A stretch of 23,604 bases of DNA. Source: Solirubrobacter sp044865965. GTDB lineage: Bacteria; Actinomycetota; Thermoleophilia; Solirubrobacterales; Solirubrobacteraceae. A model generated the notes under the pieces. That model did no database searches and had not been told where the DNA came from. It was given only the letters and a program-made list of their open reading frames with translations. The stretch spans positions 1-23,604 of the forward strand of contig JBIOTP010000202.1 of assembly GCA_044865965.1 (NCBI GenBank), given 5' to 3'. Of this stretch, positions 6,952 through 14,264 are shown piece by piece (positions within the stretch are counted from its first letter, which is position 1; each line of letters starts with the position of its first letter). A program made the position numbers and the translations under genes.

Positions 6952-7770
6952 TCACGCCACCGGCCCGGCGATGCACGCGGTGCCGATGCGCCGGAAGCCG
7001 AGCCGCGCGTAGACGCGCGCGATGTCCTCGCTCCCGGCCGACAGGAACACGACGCCGGCGCCGCCGGCGAGCGCGTCCTCGACCAGCGCGCCGGTGACCG
7101 CGCCGCCGAGGCCCTGGCGCCGGACCGCCGGCAGGGTGCCCACGCCGACGACCTCGGTCACGTCGCCCACCGGCTGGTGCGCGCCGGCCGCGACCGGCCC
7201 GGTCTCGTTCTCCGCCACCGCCATCACGGTCAGGCGCCGGCGCAGGCGCTCGCGGGTGAACTCGAGCTGGGCGGACGGGGTGTGGGCGGCGGAGGCGTCG
7301 CGCTCGGTGCGGCCCTCGGGCCCGGCGGAGGTCCCCGGGGCGCCGAACGCCACCGCCTGCACCGCCCGCGCGGCGGGCAGCGCCGCGTCGTCGGGCGTCA
7401 GCAGCCGCACGGTCAGCCCCGGCGGCTCCTCGGGCGGCCGCCAGGCCGCGCGGTCGAGCACCAGCAGCGGCGCCTCGAGCACGCTCATGCCGGCGGCGCG
7501 CGCGGCGGCCAGCAGCGACGGGGTGGTGTCGTCCACCCACTCGACCGCCTCGGGCTTGCCGAGCGCGCGCTGGCGGGCGAGCACGGCCGTGACGTCGCCG
7601 GCGGTCACGTCGCCGTCGAGCCCGAGGCGCGGGCGCGCGTAGTAGGGCCACGGCCCCTCGCCCACGAACAGCGTCAGCGGGCCGTGCTCCTCCGTGCGCG
7701 CCGCGGGGCGCGGCGCGGCGTCGTAGTACGTCTCCAGCCGGGTGAGGAGATCCGGCGGCGCTTCGGCCAC
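6952..7770 (-). CDS. GNAT-family N-acetyltransferase
   Basis: This 272-residue protein has a C-terminal GNAT domain (about 118-270) that would transfer an acetyl group from acetyl-CoA. The pyrophosphate-binding motif A is VGVGTLPAVRRQGLGGAVTGAL, here cited by its core RRQGLGG at 217-223. It is followed by the helix with SAGSEDIARVYARLGFRRIG, a typical motif B ending. The N-terminal 115 residues look like a degenerate second GNAT-like half, a layout common in actinobacterial proteins. The substrate is unknown. The start is GTG 7770, immediately after the fumC stop (TAA then GTG with no gap), so translation is probably coupled to fumC. Confidence 0.82.
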   Translation of the reverse strand: MAEAPPDLLTRLETYYDAAPRPAARTEEHGPLTLFVGEGPWPYYARPRLGLDGDVTAGDVTAVLARQRALGKPEAVEWVDDTTPSLLAAARAAGMSVLEAPLLVLDRAAWRPPEEPPGLTVRLLTPDDAALPAARAVQAVAFGAPGTSAGPEGRTERDASAAHTPSAQLEFTRERLRRRLTVMAVAENETGPVAAGAHQPVGDVTEVVGVGTLPAVRRQGLGGAVTGALVEDALAGGAGVVFLSAGSEDIARVYARLGFRRIGTACIAGPVA

Positions 7771-9105
7771 TTAGCCGGCCTTCGACCCCGCGGCGATCTT
7801 GCGCAGGTCGAGCGCCTTCTCGAGCGTCTCCTCGTCCACGCCGTGCTCGCGCGCGACCTCGCGCAGGGTGCGGCCGCTGGCGGAGGCGTCCTTCACGATC
7901 TCGGCGGCGCGGTCGTAGCCGATGAACGGGTTCAGCGCGGTGGCCACCGCCAGCGTCGACTCGGCGGAGCGCTCGCAGCCCTCGAGGTTGGCCTCGATGC
8001 CGTCGACGCACTTCTCCGCGAGGAGGTCGCTCGCGGCGGCGAGCAGGTTGATCGACTGCAGCAGGTTGCGGGCCATCAGCGGGATCCGCACGTTGAGCTC
8101 GAACTGGCCCTGTAGCCCGCCGACCGTGATCGCGGTGTCGTTGCCGATCACCTGGGCGCCGACCTGCAGCACGACCTCGGGGATCACCGGGTTGACCTTG
8201 CCCGGCATGATCGAGGAGCCCTTCTGGAGCTCGGGCAGGAACAGCTCGCCGATGCCGGCGCGCGGGCCCGAGCCCATCAGCGCGAGGTCGCCGGCGATCT
8301 TGGTCAGCGAGACCGCGATCACCTTCAGCGCGCCGGACAGCTCGACCAGCGCGTCGCGGTTGGCCTGCGCCTCGAACGGGTCCTCGGGCGCGCGGACGTC
8401 GAGCCCGGTGTCGGCCGTCAGGCGCTCGCGCACCTTCGCGGCGAACTCCGGGTGCGTGTTCAGCCCGGTGCCCGTCGCGGTGCCGCCGAGCGGGATCTGC
8501 GCCACCTGCGGCAGCGCGTTGCGCACGCGCAGCGCGCCGAGCCGGACCTGCGCCGCGTAGCCGGCGAACTCCTGCCCGAGCGTCACCGGGACGGCGTCCA
8601 TCAGGTGCGTGCGGCCCGACTTGACGATGTCCTGGAACGCGTCCGCCTTGGCGGCGAACGAGCGCTCCAGGCGCTCCAGCGCCGGCAGCAGGCGGTTGGT
8701 GGCGTCGTCGAGCGCGGCGAGGTGGACCGCGCTCGGGAACACGTCGTTGGAGGACTGCCCCATGTTCACGTGGTCGTTGGGGTGCACGCCGTCGCCGGCC
8801 AGCGTCGCGATGACCTCGTTGGCGTTCATGTTCGACGAGGTGCCGGAGCCGGTCTGGAACACGTCGATCGGGAACTGGTCGTCGTGGCGGCCCCCGGCGA
8901 TCTCGTCGCCAGCGGCGGCGATGCGCTCGGCGACGGCGGCGTCCAGCAGGCCGAGATCGGCGTTCGCGCGCGCCGCGGCGCCCTTGATCCGCCCCAGCCA
9001 GCGGACCACGCCGACCGGGATCCGCTCGCCGGACACGGGGAAGTTCGCCACCGCCTTGCGGGTCTCGCCGCCCCACAGCTCCTGCGGGCTCTCCTGCACG
9101 CTCAT
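7771..9105 (-). CDS. fumC: Class II fumarate hydratase
   Basis: FumC interconverts fumarate and L-malate in the TCA cycle without an iron-sulfur cluster. The 444-residue product is close to the usual length for the family. It has the three conserved regions: QTGSGTSSNMNANEVIA (84-100), GRTHLMDAVPVTLGQE (164-179, with active-site His167), and the fumarase signature GSSIMPGKVNP (296-306) with its mobile-loop catalytic Ser. HPNDHVNMGQSSND (108-121) completes the active site; the NMNANE and HPND blocks separate fumarases from aspartases and argininosuccinate lyases. ATG 9105 has a GGAGG five bases upstream. It heads a two-gene (-) unit with the GNAT gene. Confidence 0.95.
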   Translation of the reverse strand: MSVQESPQELWGGETRKAVANFPVSGERIPVGVVRWLGRIKGAAARANADLGLLDAAVAERIAAAGDEIAGGRHDDQFPIDVFQTGSGTSSNMNANEVIATLAGDGVHPNDHVNMGQSSNDVFPSAVHLAALDDATNRLLPALERLERSFAAKADAFQDIVKSGRTHLMDAVPVTLGQEFAGYAAQVRLGALRVRNALPQVAQIPLGGTATGTGLNTHPEFAAKVRERLTADTGLDVRAPEDPFEAQANRDALVELSGALKVIAVSLTKIAGDLALMGSGPRAGIGELFLPELQKGSSIMPGKVNPVIPEVVLQVGAQVIGNDTAITVGGLQGQFELNVRIPLMARNLLQSINLLAAASDLLAEKCVDGIEANLEGCERSAESTLAVATALNPFIGYDRAAEIVKDASASGRTLREVAREHGVDEETLEKALDLRKIAAGSKAG

Positions 9106-9110
9106 CCGGT

Positions 9111-9145
9111 CCTCCGCTTCATCTGGTCTCGAGCCCTAGACGCTA
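9111..9145 (-). promoter_or_regulatory. fumC promoter and ribosome binding site
   Basis: On the minus strand, GCTAGCGT supplies a TAGCGT -10 candidate (9145-9140), giving a leader of about 25-30 nt. GGAGG (9115-9111) then lies 5 nt before ATG 9105. The same GCTAGCGT string precedes two other genes in this window. No clear -35 is visible. Confidence 0.4.
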
Positions 9146-9178
9146 GCGCTCGTGTCGCCGGTCGGCCGGGGGGCCGGG

Positions 9179-9640
9179 TCAGGCGGCTGCGGCGCGGCGC
9201 GCGCCCGGGCCGAGCTCGGGCGTGACGTCGCGCGCGCGCAGCTCCTCGCGGCAGTGCGCGCAGACCAGCAGCGGGTCGGCCTCGTGCCCACACAGGTTGT
9301 GGCGCAGCACGACCGGTGGGCCGTCGTCGCCGAGGTGGCGGTCGCCCCAGCGCATCAGCGTGACGATCGCGGGGTAGAGGTCGCGGCCGGACTGCGTGAG
9401 GCGGTACTCGTAGCGCTCGGGCTCGATCTGGTACCGGCGGCGCTCGAGGATGCCGGCCGAGACGAGCGTCTGCAGGCGCGTGGAGAGGATGTTGCGCGCG
9501 ATCCCGAGGTTGCGCTGCATGTCGGAGAAGCGGCGGACGCCGTAGAAGGACTCGCGCAGGATCAGGAAGGTCCAGCGCTCGCCGAGGATCTCCATCGTGC
9601 GCGCGATGGAGCAGGTGGGCGGCCGCTGCAGCTCATACAT
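9179..9640 (-). CDS. HxlR-family winged-helix transcriptional regulator
   Basis: This 153-residue protein matches the HxlR family of dimeric winged-helix regulators. The family opening is CSIARTMEILGERWTFLILRE (Cys10 and the GxRWxxxIL block), followed by YGVRRFSDMQRNLGIARNIL and STRLQTLVSAGILERRRY, the recognition helix and wing. EYRLTQSGRDLYP matches the conserved YxLTxxGxxL stretch. The C-terminal extension carries Cys117, Cys127 and Cys130 with His119, which could bind a metal or sense redox state; Cys10 is often the redox Cys in this family. It lies 16 nt after an alpha/beta hydrolase and has its own possible promoter in that gap. Likely targets are that hydrolase or the divergent hydroxylase operon, by position only. 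Confidence 0.88.
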   Translation of the reverse strand: MYELQRPPTCSIARTMEILGERWTFLILRESFYGVRRFSDMQRNLGIARNILSTRLQTLVSAGILERRRYQIEPERYEYRLTQSGRDLYPAIVTLMRWGDRHLGDDGPPVVLRHNLCGHEADPLLVCAHCREELRARDVTPELGPGARRAAAA

Positions 9641-9647
9641 GTGAACA

Positions 9648-9653
9648 ACCGTA
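9648..9653 (-). promoter_or_regulatory. Possible leaderless promoter of the HxlR regulator
   Basis: TACGGT on the minus strand (9653-9648) ends 7 nt before ATG 9640, the spacing expected for a -10 box driving a leaderless mRNA. On the plus strand TAGCGT (9652-9657) shares its TA, although no (+) gene starts there. Confidence 0.35.
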
Positions 9654-9656
9654 GCG

Positions 9657-10496
9657 TCATCCGCAGAACGCGGCGAGCTCCCGGGCCAGGCCGACGGGGT
9701 CGTCGTAGGCGATCAGGAAGCCGGTGCGCGGCAGCACCCGCAGCTGGCCCTCGGGCAGGAGGTCGAGCGCCTCCTCCGCGGTCGCCAGCGGGTGCGCCGG
9801 GTCGGAGTCGGCCCAGAGCAGCAGGACCGGGAAGTTCATCAGCGGGTAGGCGTCGAGCAGGTCGATCTGCGCGCCGTGCGGCCAGCGCCGGGCCGCCTTC
9901 GCCCAGGCGCGGGCGCGGTTGGCGTTGCCGCCGAGGTCCATGTAGGCGTGGCGGACGAGGTCGCGCGCGCCGGGCGCGCCGGTGACGGTCAGCCGGTCGC
10001 CGAGCCGCGGCCGCAGCACGAGCGCGCCGATGCGCGCGACCACGCGGTCGCAGCCGGGCACGGCGGCGGTGCGCAGCGCGACGCGCCGCGGGCCCTCGAG
10101 CCGCCGCGGGGTCGGGCGGCGGTGCATCGCGCTCGGCATCAGCACGAGCCTGCTCGGCCGCAGGCGGCCGGCGGCGATCGCCCGCAGCGCGAGCAGCGCG
10201 CCCACGTCGTGGCCGCCGACGAGCGGCCGCGGCCCGCAGGCGTCCAGCAGGAACCCCGCGAGCAGCGCGGTGAGCCAGTCGGGCGTGTAGGAGTGCCGCG
10301 GCCGGTCCTCGGAGTCGCCGTGCAGCGGCAGGTCGGGCAGCACGAGCCGGTAGCGGTGCGCGAGCGCGTCGACCACCGGCTCCCACTCCCGGTGCGAGAG
10401 GCCGCGCGAGTGCAGCAGCGCGAGCGGCGGCCCGGTTCCGGCCTCGCGGTACGCGATCCGTGCGCCGTCGGGGTGGTGGTAAAGCCTGAGCTTCAC
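9657..10496 (-). CDS. Alpha/beta hydrolase, epoxide-hydrolase/dehalogenase-like, with His replaced
   Basis: This 279-residue protein has the alpha/beta hydrolase fold: a LLHSRG oxyanion loop (27-32), LVLPDLPLHGDS (51-62), and the nucleophile elbow VGGHDVGALLAL (93-104). The elbow carries Asp97 where serine hydrolases have Ser, as in epoxide hydrolases and haloalkane dehalogenases (GHDxG). The acid region is LLLWADSDPAHP (Asp230/Asp232). The catalytic His should lie in the following GH motif, but the sequence reads LPRTGFLIAYDDP with Phe260 in that place. A complete Asp-His-acid triad is therefore not visible, and turnover of the usual ester intermediate is doubtful. I start it at GTG 10496, the only start that gives the standard N-terminus and sits beside the divergent promoter. 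Confidence 0.78.
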   Translation of the reverse strand: MKLRLYHHPDGARIAYREAGTGPPLALLHSRGLSHREWEPVVDALAHRYRLVLPDLPLHGDSEDRPRHSYTPDWLTALLAGFLLDACGPRPLVGGHDVGALLALRAIAAGRLRPSRLVLMPSAMHRRPTPRRLEGPRRVALRTAAVPGCDRVVARIGALVLRPRLGDRLTVTGAPGARDLVRHAYMDLGGNANRARAWAKAARRWPHGAQIDLLDAYPLMNFPVLLLWADSDPAHPLATAEEALDLLPEGQLRVLPRTGFLIAYDDPVGLARELAAFCG

Positions 10497-10497
10497 G

Positions 10498-10517
10498 GCG
10501 CGAGGGTAACCTCGCGC
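10498..10517. promoter_or_regulatory. Symmetric promoter/operator between divergent starts
   Basis: Eight-bp arms GCGCGAGG (10498-10505) and CCTCGCGC (10510-10517) flank GTAA. At the centre, AGGGTAACCT holds TAACCT on + (10507-10512, 8 nt before GTG 10521) and TACCCT on - (10508-10503, 6 nt before GTG 10496). Both fit TANNNT, and they share two bases. The whole intergenic space is 24 bp, so both mRNAs would be leaderless or nearly so. The dyad could also bind a dimeric regulator, for example the nearby HxlR protein. Confidence 0.45.
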
Positions 10518-10520
10518 GGC

Positions 10521-12581
10521 GTGGGTCAGCTGATCGGGCAAGCCGTCCGCCGTCGCGAGGACCAGCGGATCCTGCGCGGCCGCTCGCGCTATCTGGACGA
10601 TGTGCGGCTGCCCGGGACGGCCCACATGGCGTTCGTGCGCAGCCCGCACGCGTTCGCGCGCGTGCGGGGCGTGCGCTCGCCGGCCGAGGGCGCCCTGCTC
10701 GTGCTCGCGGCCGCCGACCTGGTGGGGCGGGCGCGGCCGCCGGCGGTCACCTCGATGCCGGGGACGGAGGTCGCCGACGCGCCGCACCCGCTGCTGGCCG
10801 GCGACGAGGTCCGCTACGTCGGCCAGCCCGTCGCCGCGGTGGTGGCCGAGTCGCGGGCGCTGGCCGAGGACGCGGCGGAGCGCGTGGAGGTCGACTACGA
10901 GCCGCTGGAGGCTGTCGTCGATGCGCGCGCGGGGGAGCCGCTGTTGCGCTGGTCGCATACGGCGGGCGACGTCGCGGGTGCGTTCGGGCGCGCCGCGCAC
11001 GTGGTCCGCACCGATCACGTGATCCCGCGGCTCGCGGCGGTGCCGATGGAGACTCGCGGCGCCGTGGCGAGCGAGGAGGCGGGGCTGCTGACGGTCTGGA
11101 GCTCGTCCCAGAGCACGCACCGCCCGCGGGCGCAGCTCGCCCAGATGCTCGGGCGCGACGAGGACACGATCCGCGTGCTGATCCCGGACGTGGGCGGCGG
11201 CTTCGGCAGCAAGGGCACGCTGCCGGTCGAGACGCCGCTGGTCGCTCTGGCGGCGATCGCGCTCGGGCGGCCGGTCAAGTGGACCGAGGACCGGCACGAG
11301 AGCTTCCTGTCCTCGCCGCAGGGCCGGGGCGTGCGCGGGGCGGTCGAGCTGGCGCTGGACGCGGGCGGACGGATCCTCGCGCTGCGCGCGCGGCTGCTCG
11401 CCGACGTCGGCGCCTACCTCGCGCCGAGCACCGCGATCCCGCCGCACACGATGGGGATGCTCATGTGCGGGTGCTACGACATCCCCGCGGTCGATGTCGC
11501 GGTGACCGGCGCCCGCACGGCCAAGGTCCCGACCGCGCCCTACCGCGGCGCCGGCCGGCCCGAGGCGAACTACCTGGTCGAGACGACGATCGACGCGGCG
11601 GCGCGGGCGCTCGGGATCGATGCGGTCGAGCTGCGGCGGCGCAACATCGTGCGCGAGTTCCCACACACGACGGCGCTCGGCTGGACGTACGACTCGGGCG
11701 ACTACGAGCGCTGCCTGGACCTGGCGGTCGAGCTCCTCGGCGACGCCGGCGCGGGGGGCGAGGGCGTGCTCGTGGGCACCGGTGTGGCGCTGTGCGTCGA
11801 GCGCGCGGGCGGGCTGTGGGAGACGGCGGAGGTCTCGCTGAACGGCGACGGGCGCGTGCTCGTGCGCACCGGCGCCACGCACCACGGCCAGGGCCACGAG
11901 ACGACGTTCGCCCAGATCGCCGCCGACCGGCTCGGTGTCGCGCTCGAGGACGTCGAGGTGCGCACCGGCGACAGCGCCGCGATCGCGTCGGGGATCGGGA
12001 CGTTCGCGAGCCGCTCGACGGCGATGGGCGGCTCGGCGGTCGCGCTCGCCGCCGAGCGGCTGCTCGAGCAGATCCGCGCGGCGGGCGGCATGCGCGCAGG
12101 ACTGACCGCCGGCGCCCGCTTCGAGTCCGAGCAGGTGTTCCCGTCGGGCGCGTACGGCGCGATCGTCGAGGTGGAGGAGGCCACCGGCCGCGTGACGGTC
12201 CGCCGGCTCGTCGCGGTCGACGACGCCGGGCGGATCGTCAACCCGCTGCTCGCCGAGGGCCAGGTGATCGGCGCGACCGTGCAGGGCCTCGGCGCGAGCC
12301 TCACCGAGGAGGTCGTCTACGACGGCGACGGCCAGCCGACGTCAGCGTCGCTGCTCGACTACGGGCTGCTCACGGCCGCCGAGGTGCCCGCGGTGGAGAC
12401 GGCGTTCGTCGAGACGCCCTCGCCGCTGAACCCGCTCGGCGCGAAGGGGATCGGCGAGGCCGGCGCGATCGGGACGCCGCCGGCTGTGGCCAACGCGCTC
12501 GCCGCCGCGCTCGGCGGCCGCCACGTCGACCCGCCGTTCACGGCCGAGAAGGTCTGGCGCGCGCTGCAGGAGCGGCCATGA
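10521..12581 (+). CDS. Xanthine-oxidase family molybdopterin-binding large subunit (CoxL-like, non-CO type)
   Basis: This is the molybdenum-cofactor catalytic subunit of an aerobic hydroxylase of the xanthine dehydrogenase/CO dehydrogenase family. Motifs: the N-terminal domain RREDQRILRGRSRYLDD, VGGGFGSKG (224-232), YRGAGR (341-346), HGQGHET (455-461), and the catalytic Glu646 in KGIGEAG. The YRGAGR loop replaces the AYXCSFR loop of true (form I) CO dehydrogenases, so CO is unlikely to be the substrate. At 686 residues it is roughly 80-100 shorter than common family members. Most of the loss seems to lie between about 500 and 530, after the AMGGSAVALAAERLLEQ helix. GTG 10521 has no Shine-Dalgarno and is probably leaderless. 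It heads an L-G-M-S operon. Confidence 0.87.
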   Translation: MGQLIGQAVRRREDQRILRGRSRYLDDVRLPGTAHMAFVRSPHAFARVRGVRSPAEGALLVLAAADLVGRARPPAVTSMPGTEVADAPHPLLAGDEVRYVGQPVAAVVAESRALAEDAAERVEVDYEPLEAVVDARAGEPLLRWSHTAGDVAGAFGRAAHVVRTDHVIPRLAAVPMETRGAVASEEAGLLTVWSSSQSTHRPRAQLAQMLGRDEDTIRVLIPDVGGGFGSKGTLPVETPLVALAAIALGRPVKWTEDRHESFLSSPQGRGVRGAVELALDAGGRILALRARLLADVGAYLAPSTAIPPHTMGMLMCGCYDIPAVDVAVTGARTAKVPTAPYRGAGRPEANYLVETTIDAAARALGIDAVELRRRNIVREFPHTTALGWTYDSGDYERCLDLAVELLGDAGAGGEGVLVGTGVALCVERAGGLWETAEVSLNGDGRVLVRTGATHHGQGHETTFAQIAADRLGVALEDVEVRTGDSAAIASGIGTFASRSTAMGGSAVALAAERLLEQIRAAGGMRAGLTAGARFESEQVFPSGAYGAIVEVEEATGRVTVRRLVAVDDAGRIVNPLLAEGQVIGATVQGLGASLTEEVVYDGDGQPTSASLLDYGLLTAAEVPAVETAFVETPSPLNPLGAKGIGEAGAIGTPPAVANALAAALGGRHVDPPFTAEKVWRALQERP

Positions 12582-12726
12582 GGATCGAGCGCGTCAATCC
12601 CCCGCCCGCGGCCGAAAGGGTCTGGCTTGCGGCTGCGGGAGCGGCCATGAGGATCGAGCGCGTCAATCCCCCACTCGCGGCCGACAGGGTCTGGCGGGCG
12701 CTGCGGGAGCGGCCATGAGGATCGAG
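12522..12726 (+). repeat. Three tandem copies of the large-subunit/CoxG gene junction (68, 69, 68 bp)
   Basis: Units 12522-12589, 12590-12658 and 12659-12726 each hold a sequence related to the last 18 codons of the large subunit followed by ATGAGGATCGAG, the first four codons of the CoxG-like gene. Every unit ends with GAGCGGCC then ATGAGGATCGAG, identical in all three. Units 2 and 3 resemble each other more than either resembles unit 1. This suggests an old duplication followed by a newer one, or import of a related junction. Confidence 0.85.
12578..12718 (+). CDS. 46-residue ORF created by the junction repeats
   Basis: ATG 12578 overlaps the large-subunit stop (ATGA), and this frame ends at TGA 12716-12718, itself overlapped by the CoxG-like ATG at 12715. 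The product is two related halves of 23 residues, MRIERVNPP...AAERVW and MRIERVNPP...AADRVWRALRERP. Each fuses the CoxG N-terminus (MRIE) to a copy of the large-subunit tail (compare HVDPPFTAEKVWRALQERP). The tail is read in its original frame, so protein likeness is kept. It could be a functional peptide, but may only maintain translational coupling between the flanking genes. No domain or signal is visible. That it is a gene is inference; that the frame exists is direct. Confidence 0.45.
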   Translation: MRIERVNPPPAAERVWLAAAGAAMRIERVNPPLAADRVWRALRERP

Positions 12727-13473
12727 TGCGACGTCGCCGCCCCGCTCGAGGCCGCCTGGCACGCGCTCGCGAGCCTGGAGCCGCGCCGCGCGACCGTCGC
12801 CGCGGGCCCGCTGCGCTTCGCCGGGACCGCCCGGCTCGAGGAGGCCGACGACGACGAGCGCACAGCCACCCTGCGCGTCCAGGCCGGCGAGGTGGGCGGC
12901 CACGCGACCGCGATGGCCACGGTCAGGGTCGCGCTGTCGCCCGCCGGAGACGAGTCCCACCTCACGCTCGTGGCGACCGTCCACACCGGCCCGGGCGCGA
13001 CCCTGCCCGACGGCGCCGCCGCCGCCGCCCTGCACCGCCTCGCCACCGACCTCGCCGCCGCCCTCGCCGACCCGGCCGCCCCCCGCCGGCCCGCCCCATC
13101 ATGGGCGGCGGCGCCATCCGCGCTCCCACCGGCCCCGCCCGCGCCGCCGCGGCCCGCCGGCCCACCGTCGCCGGCGCTCCGTCCGTCTCCGGAGCGCCCC
13201 GCCCCGCCGTCACCGCCCAGGCCGACGCCCGAGCCGGCGCCGGCGCCGGTCCCGCCTCCCGGCGCCGCGCCCGCCCCGGCGGCCTCTCCGGTCGCGCCCG
13301 CTCGCCCGGTCGCGCCGCTCCCGTCTCCCGGCGCCGCGCCCGCCCCGGCGGCCTCTCGGGGCGCGCCCGCGCCCGCCTCCCGCGCGGTGGAGCGGCGCCG
13401 GACGGTGGCGCTCGCCGGCGCGGCGTTCGCCGCCGGGCTCGCCGCGGGCCGGCTGCTGCGGGGGCGGCGGTGA
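12715..13473 (+). CDS. CoxG-like SRPBCC protein with Pro/Ala stalk and C-terminal anchor
   Basis: Residues 1-120 match the CoxG/SRPBCC fold: MRIECDVAAPLEAAWHALAS opens like the family, and GPLRFAGTARLEEADDDERTA (31-51) matches its FAGTARL strand pair. The loop between them, which in CoxG carries CMPG and a further strand, is largely missing (about 20 residues). Residues 121-225 are a Pro/Ala-rich, disordered stalk containing two copies of PGAAPAPAAS. Residues 226-252 are ERRR, a weak hydrophobic helix (230-245) and a basic end, suggesting a C-terminal membrane anchor. CoxG in CO dehydrogenase systems recruits the enzyme to the membrane, and this layout would suit a tethering role. The start overlaps the upstream ORF and the stop overlaps the FAD-subunit start. 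Confidence 0.75.
   Translation: MRIECDVAAPLEAAWHALASLEPRRATVAAGPLRFAGTARLEEADDDERTATLRVQAGEVGGHATAMATVRVALSPAGDESHLTLVATVHTGPGATLPDGAAAAALHRLATDLAAALADPAAPRRPAPSWAAAPSALPPAPPAPPRPAGPPSPALRPSPERPAPPSPPRPTPEPAPAPVPPPGAAPAPAASPVAPARPVAPLPSPGAAPAPAASRGAPAPASRAVERRRTVALAGAAFAAGLAAGRLLRGRR
13256..13356 (+). repeat. Two identical 32-bp direct repeats in the stalk region
   Basis: Positions 13256-13287 and 13325-13356 are identical, 69 bp (23 codons) apart, and encode the repeated PGAAPAPAAS segment. The exact identity suggests recent slippage or recombination in a low-complexity tract. Confidence 0.75.
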
Positions 13474-14264
13474 AGCCTGCGCCGTTCGAGTACGTCGCGC
13501 CGGCGTCGGTGGAGGAGGCGCTCGGGCTGCTGGGGGACGACGCGACGCCGCTCGCGGGCGGGCAGAGCCTCGTGCCGCTGCTGAACTTCCGGCTCGCGCG
13601 CCCCGCGCGGATCGTCGATCTCAATCGCATCGCCGAGCTTGCGCCGCTGCGCCGCCACGGCGGCGCGCTCCACATCGGCGCGATGACGCGGCAGGCGGCG
13701 CTCGAGCGCTCGACGCTGGTGGCCAGGCACTGGCCGCTGCTCGCCCAGGCGGTCCGGCACGTGGCCAATGCCGCGGTCCGCGCGCGAGGGACGGTCGGCG
13801 GGTCGGTCGCGCACGCCGACCCGGCGGCGGAGCTGCCGGTCGCGCTGACGGCCCTGGATGCGCGCTTCCATCTGCGCTCGGCAAGCGCGACGCGCACGCT
13901 CACGGCCGCCGAGCTCTTCCAGGGCCCGCTGACCACGGCGATCGCGGCCGGCGAGCTGCTGGTGCGGATCGAGGTCCCGCCGCTGCCCGCCGGCGCCCGC
14001 ACCGCGTTCGCCGAGTACGCGCGCACCCACGGCGACTTCGCGCAGGCCGGCGCCGCGGTCGTCCTCGCACCCGGCCACGCCGCGGTGGCCATCCTCGGGA
14101 CCGGCTCGCATCCCGTCCGCGCGCCAGAGGCCGAGCGGGCGCTCCTCGAAGGCGCCGGCGCGCGCGAGGCGGCCGCGCTCGCCGCGCGCGCGGTCGAGCA
14201 CGACCACCGCCGCGCGCTCGTCGCGGACCTCGCGCGCCGCGCGATCGAGGAAGCGCGCGCGTGA
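13470..14264 (+). CDS. FAD-binding medium subunit of the molybdenum hydroxylase (CoxM-like)
   Basis: This subunit carries the FAD that passes electrons from the iron-sulfur subunit to the acceptor. The 264-residue product has the two standard FAD-contact blocks: LAGGQSLVPLLNFRLARP (about 28-45) and ARGTVGGSVAHADPAAELP (about 108-126). The C-terminal part (about 170-264) matches the CO_deh_flav_C domain, with TAFAEYARTHGDFAQAGAAV. It is slightly shorter than common members, in keeping with the compact large subunit. GTG 13470 overlaps the CoxG-like stop (GTGA), and its own stop overlaps the next gene the same way. This tight chain implies stoichiometric co-translation. Confidence 0.9.
   Translation: MKPAPFEYVAPASVEEALGLLGDDATPLAGGQSLVPLLNFRLARPARIVDLNRIAELAPLRRHGGALHIGAMTRQAALERSTLVARHWPLLAQAVRHVANAAVRARGTVGGSVAHADPAAELPVALTALDARFHLRSASATRTLTAAELFQGPLTTAIAAGELLVRIEVPPLPAGARTAFAEYARTHGDFAQAGAAVVLAPGHAAVAILGTGSHPVRAPEAERALLEGAGAREAAALAARAVEHDHRRALVADLARRAIEEARA

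Noticed and set aside
9657..11897. 746-codon minus-strand frame ending in the alpha/beta hydrolase
   Set aside because: The part upstream of GTG 10496 lies antisense to the large subunit and lacks any domain; the hydrolase begins at VKLRLYHHPDG.
9792..12581. Extended 929-residue version of the hydroxylase large subunit
   Set aside because: The first 243 codons are antisense to the alpha/beta hydrolase and look like noise; family homology starts exactly at GTG 10521.
12522..12726. CRISPR array or mobile-element terminal repeats
   Set aside because: The units are contiguous without spacers and are explained by duplication of a coding junction; there are no cas genes or transposase.
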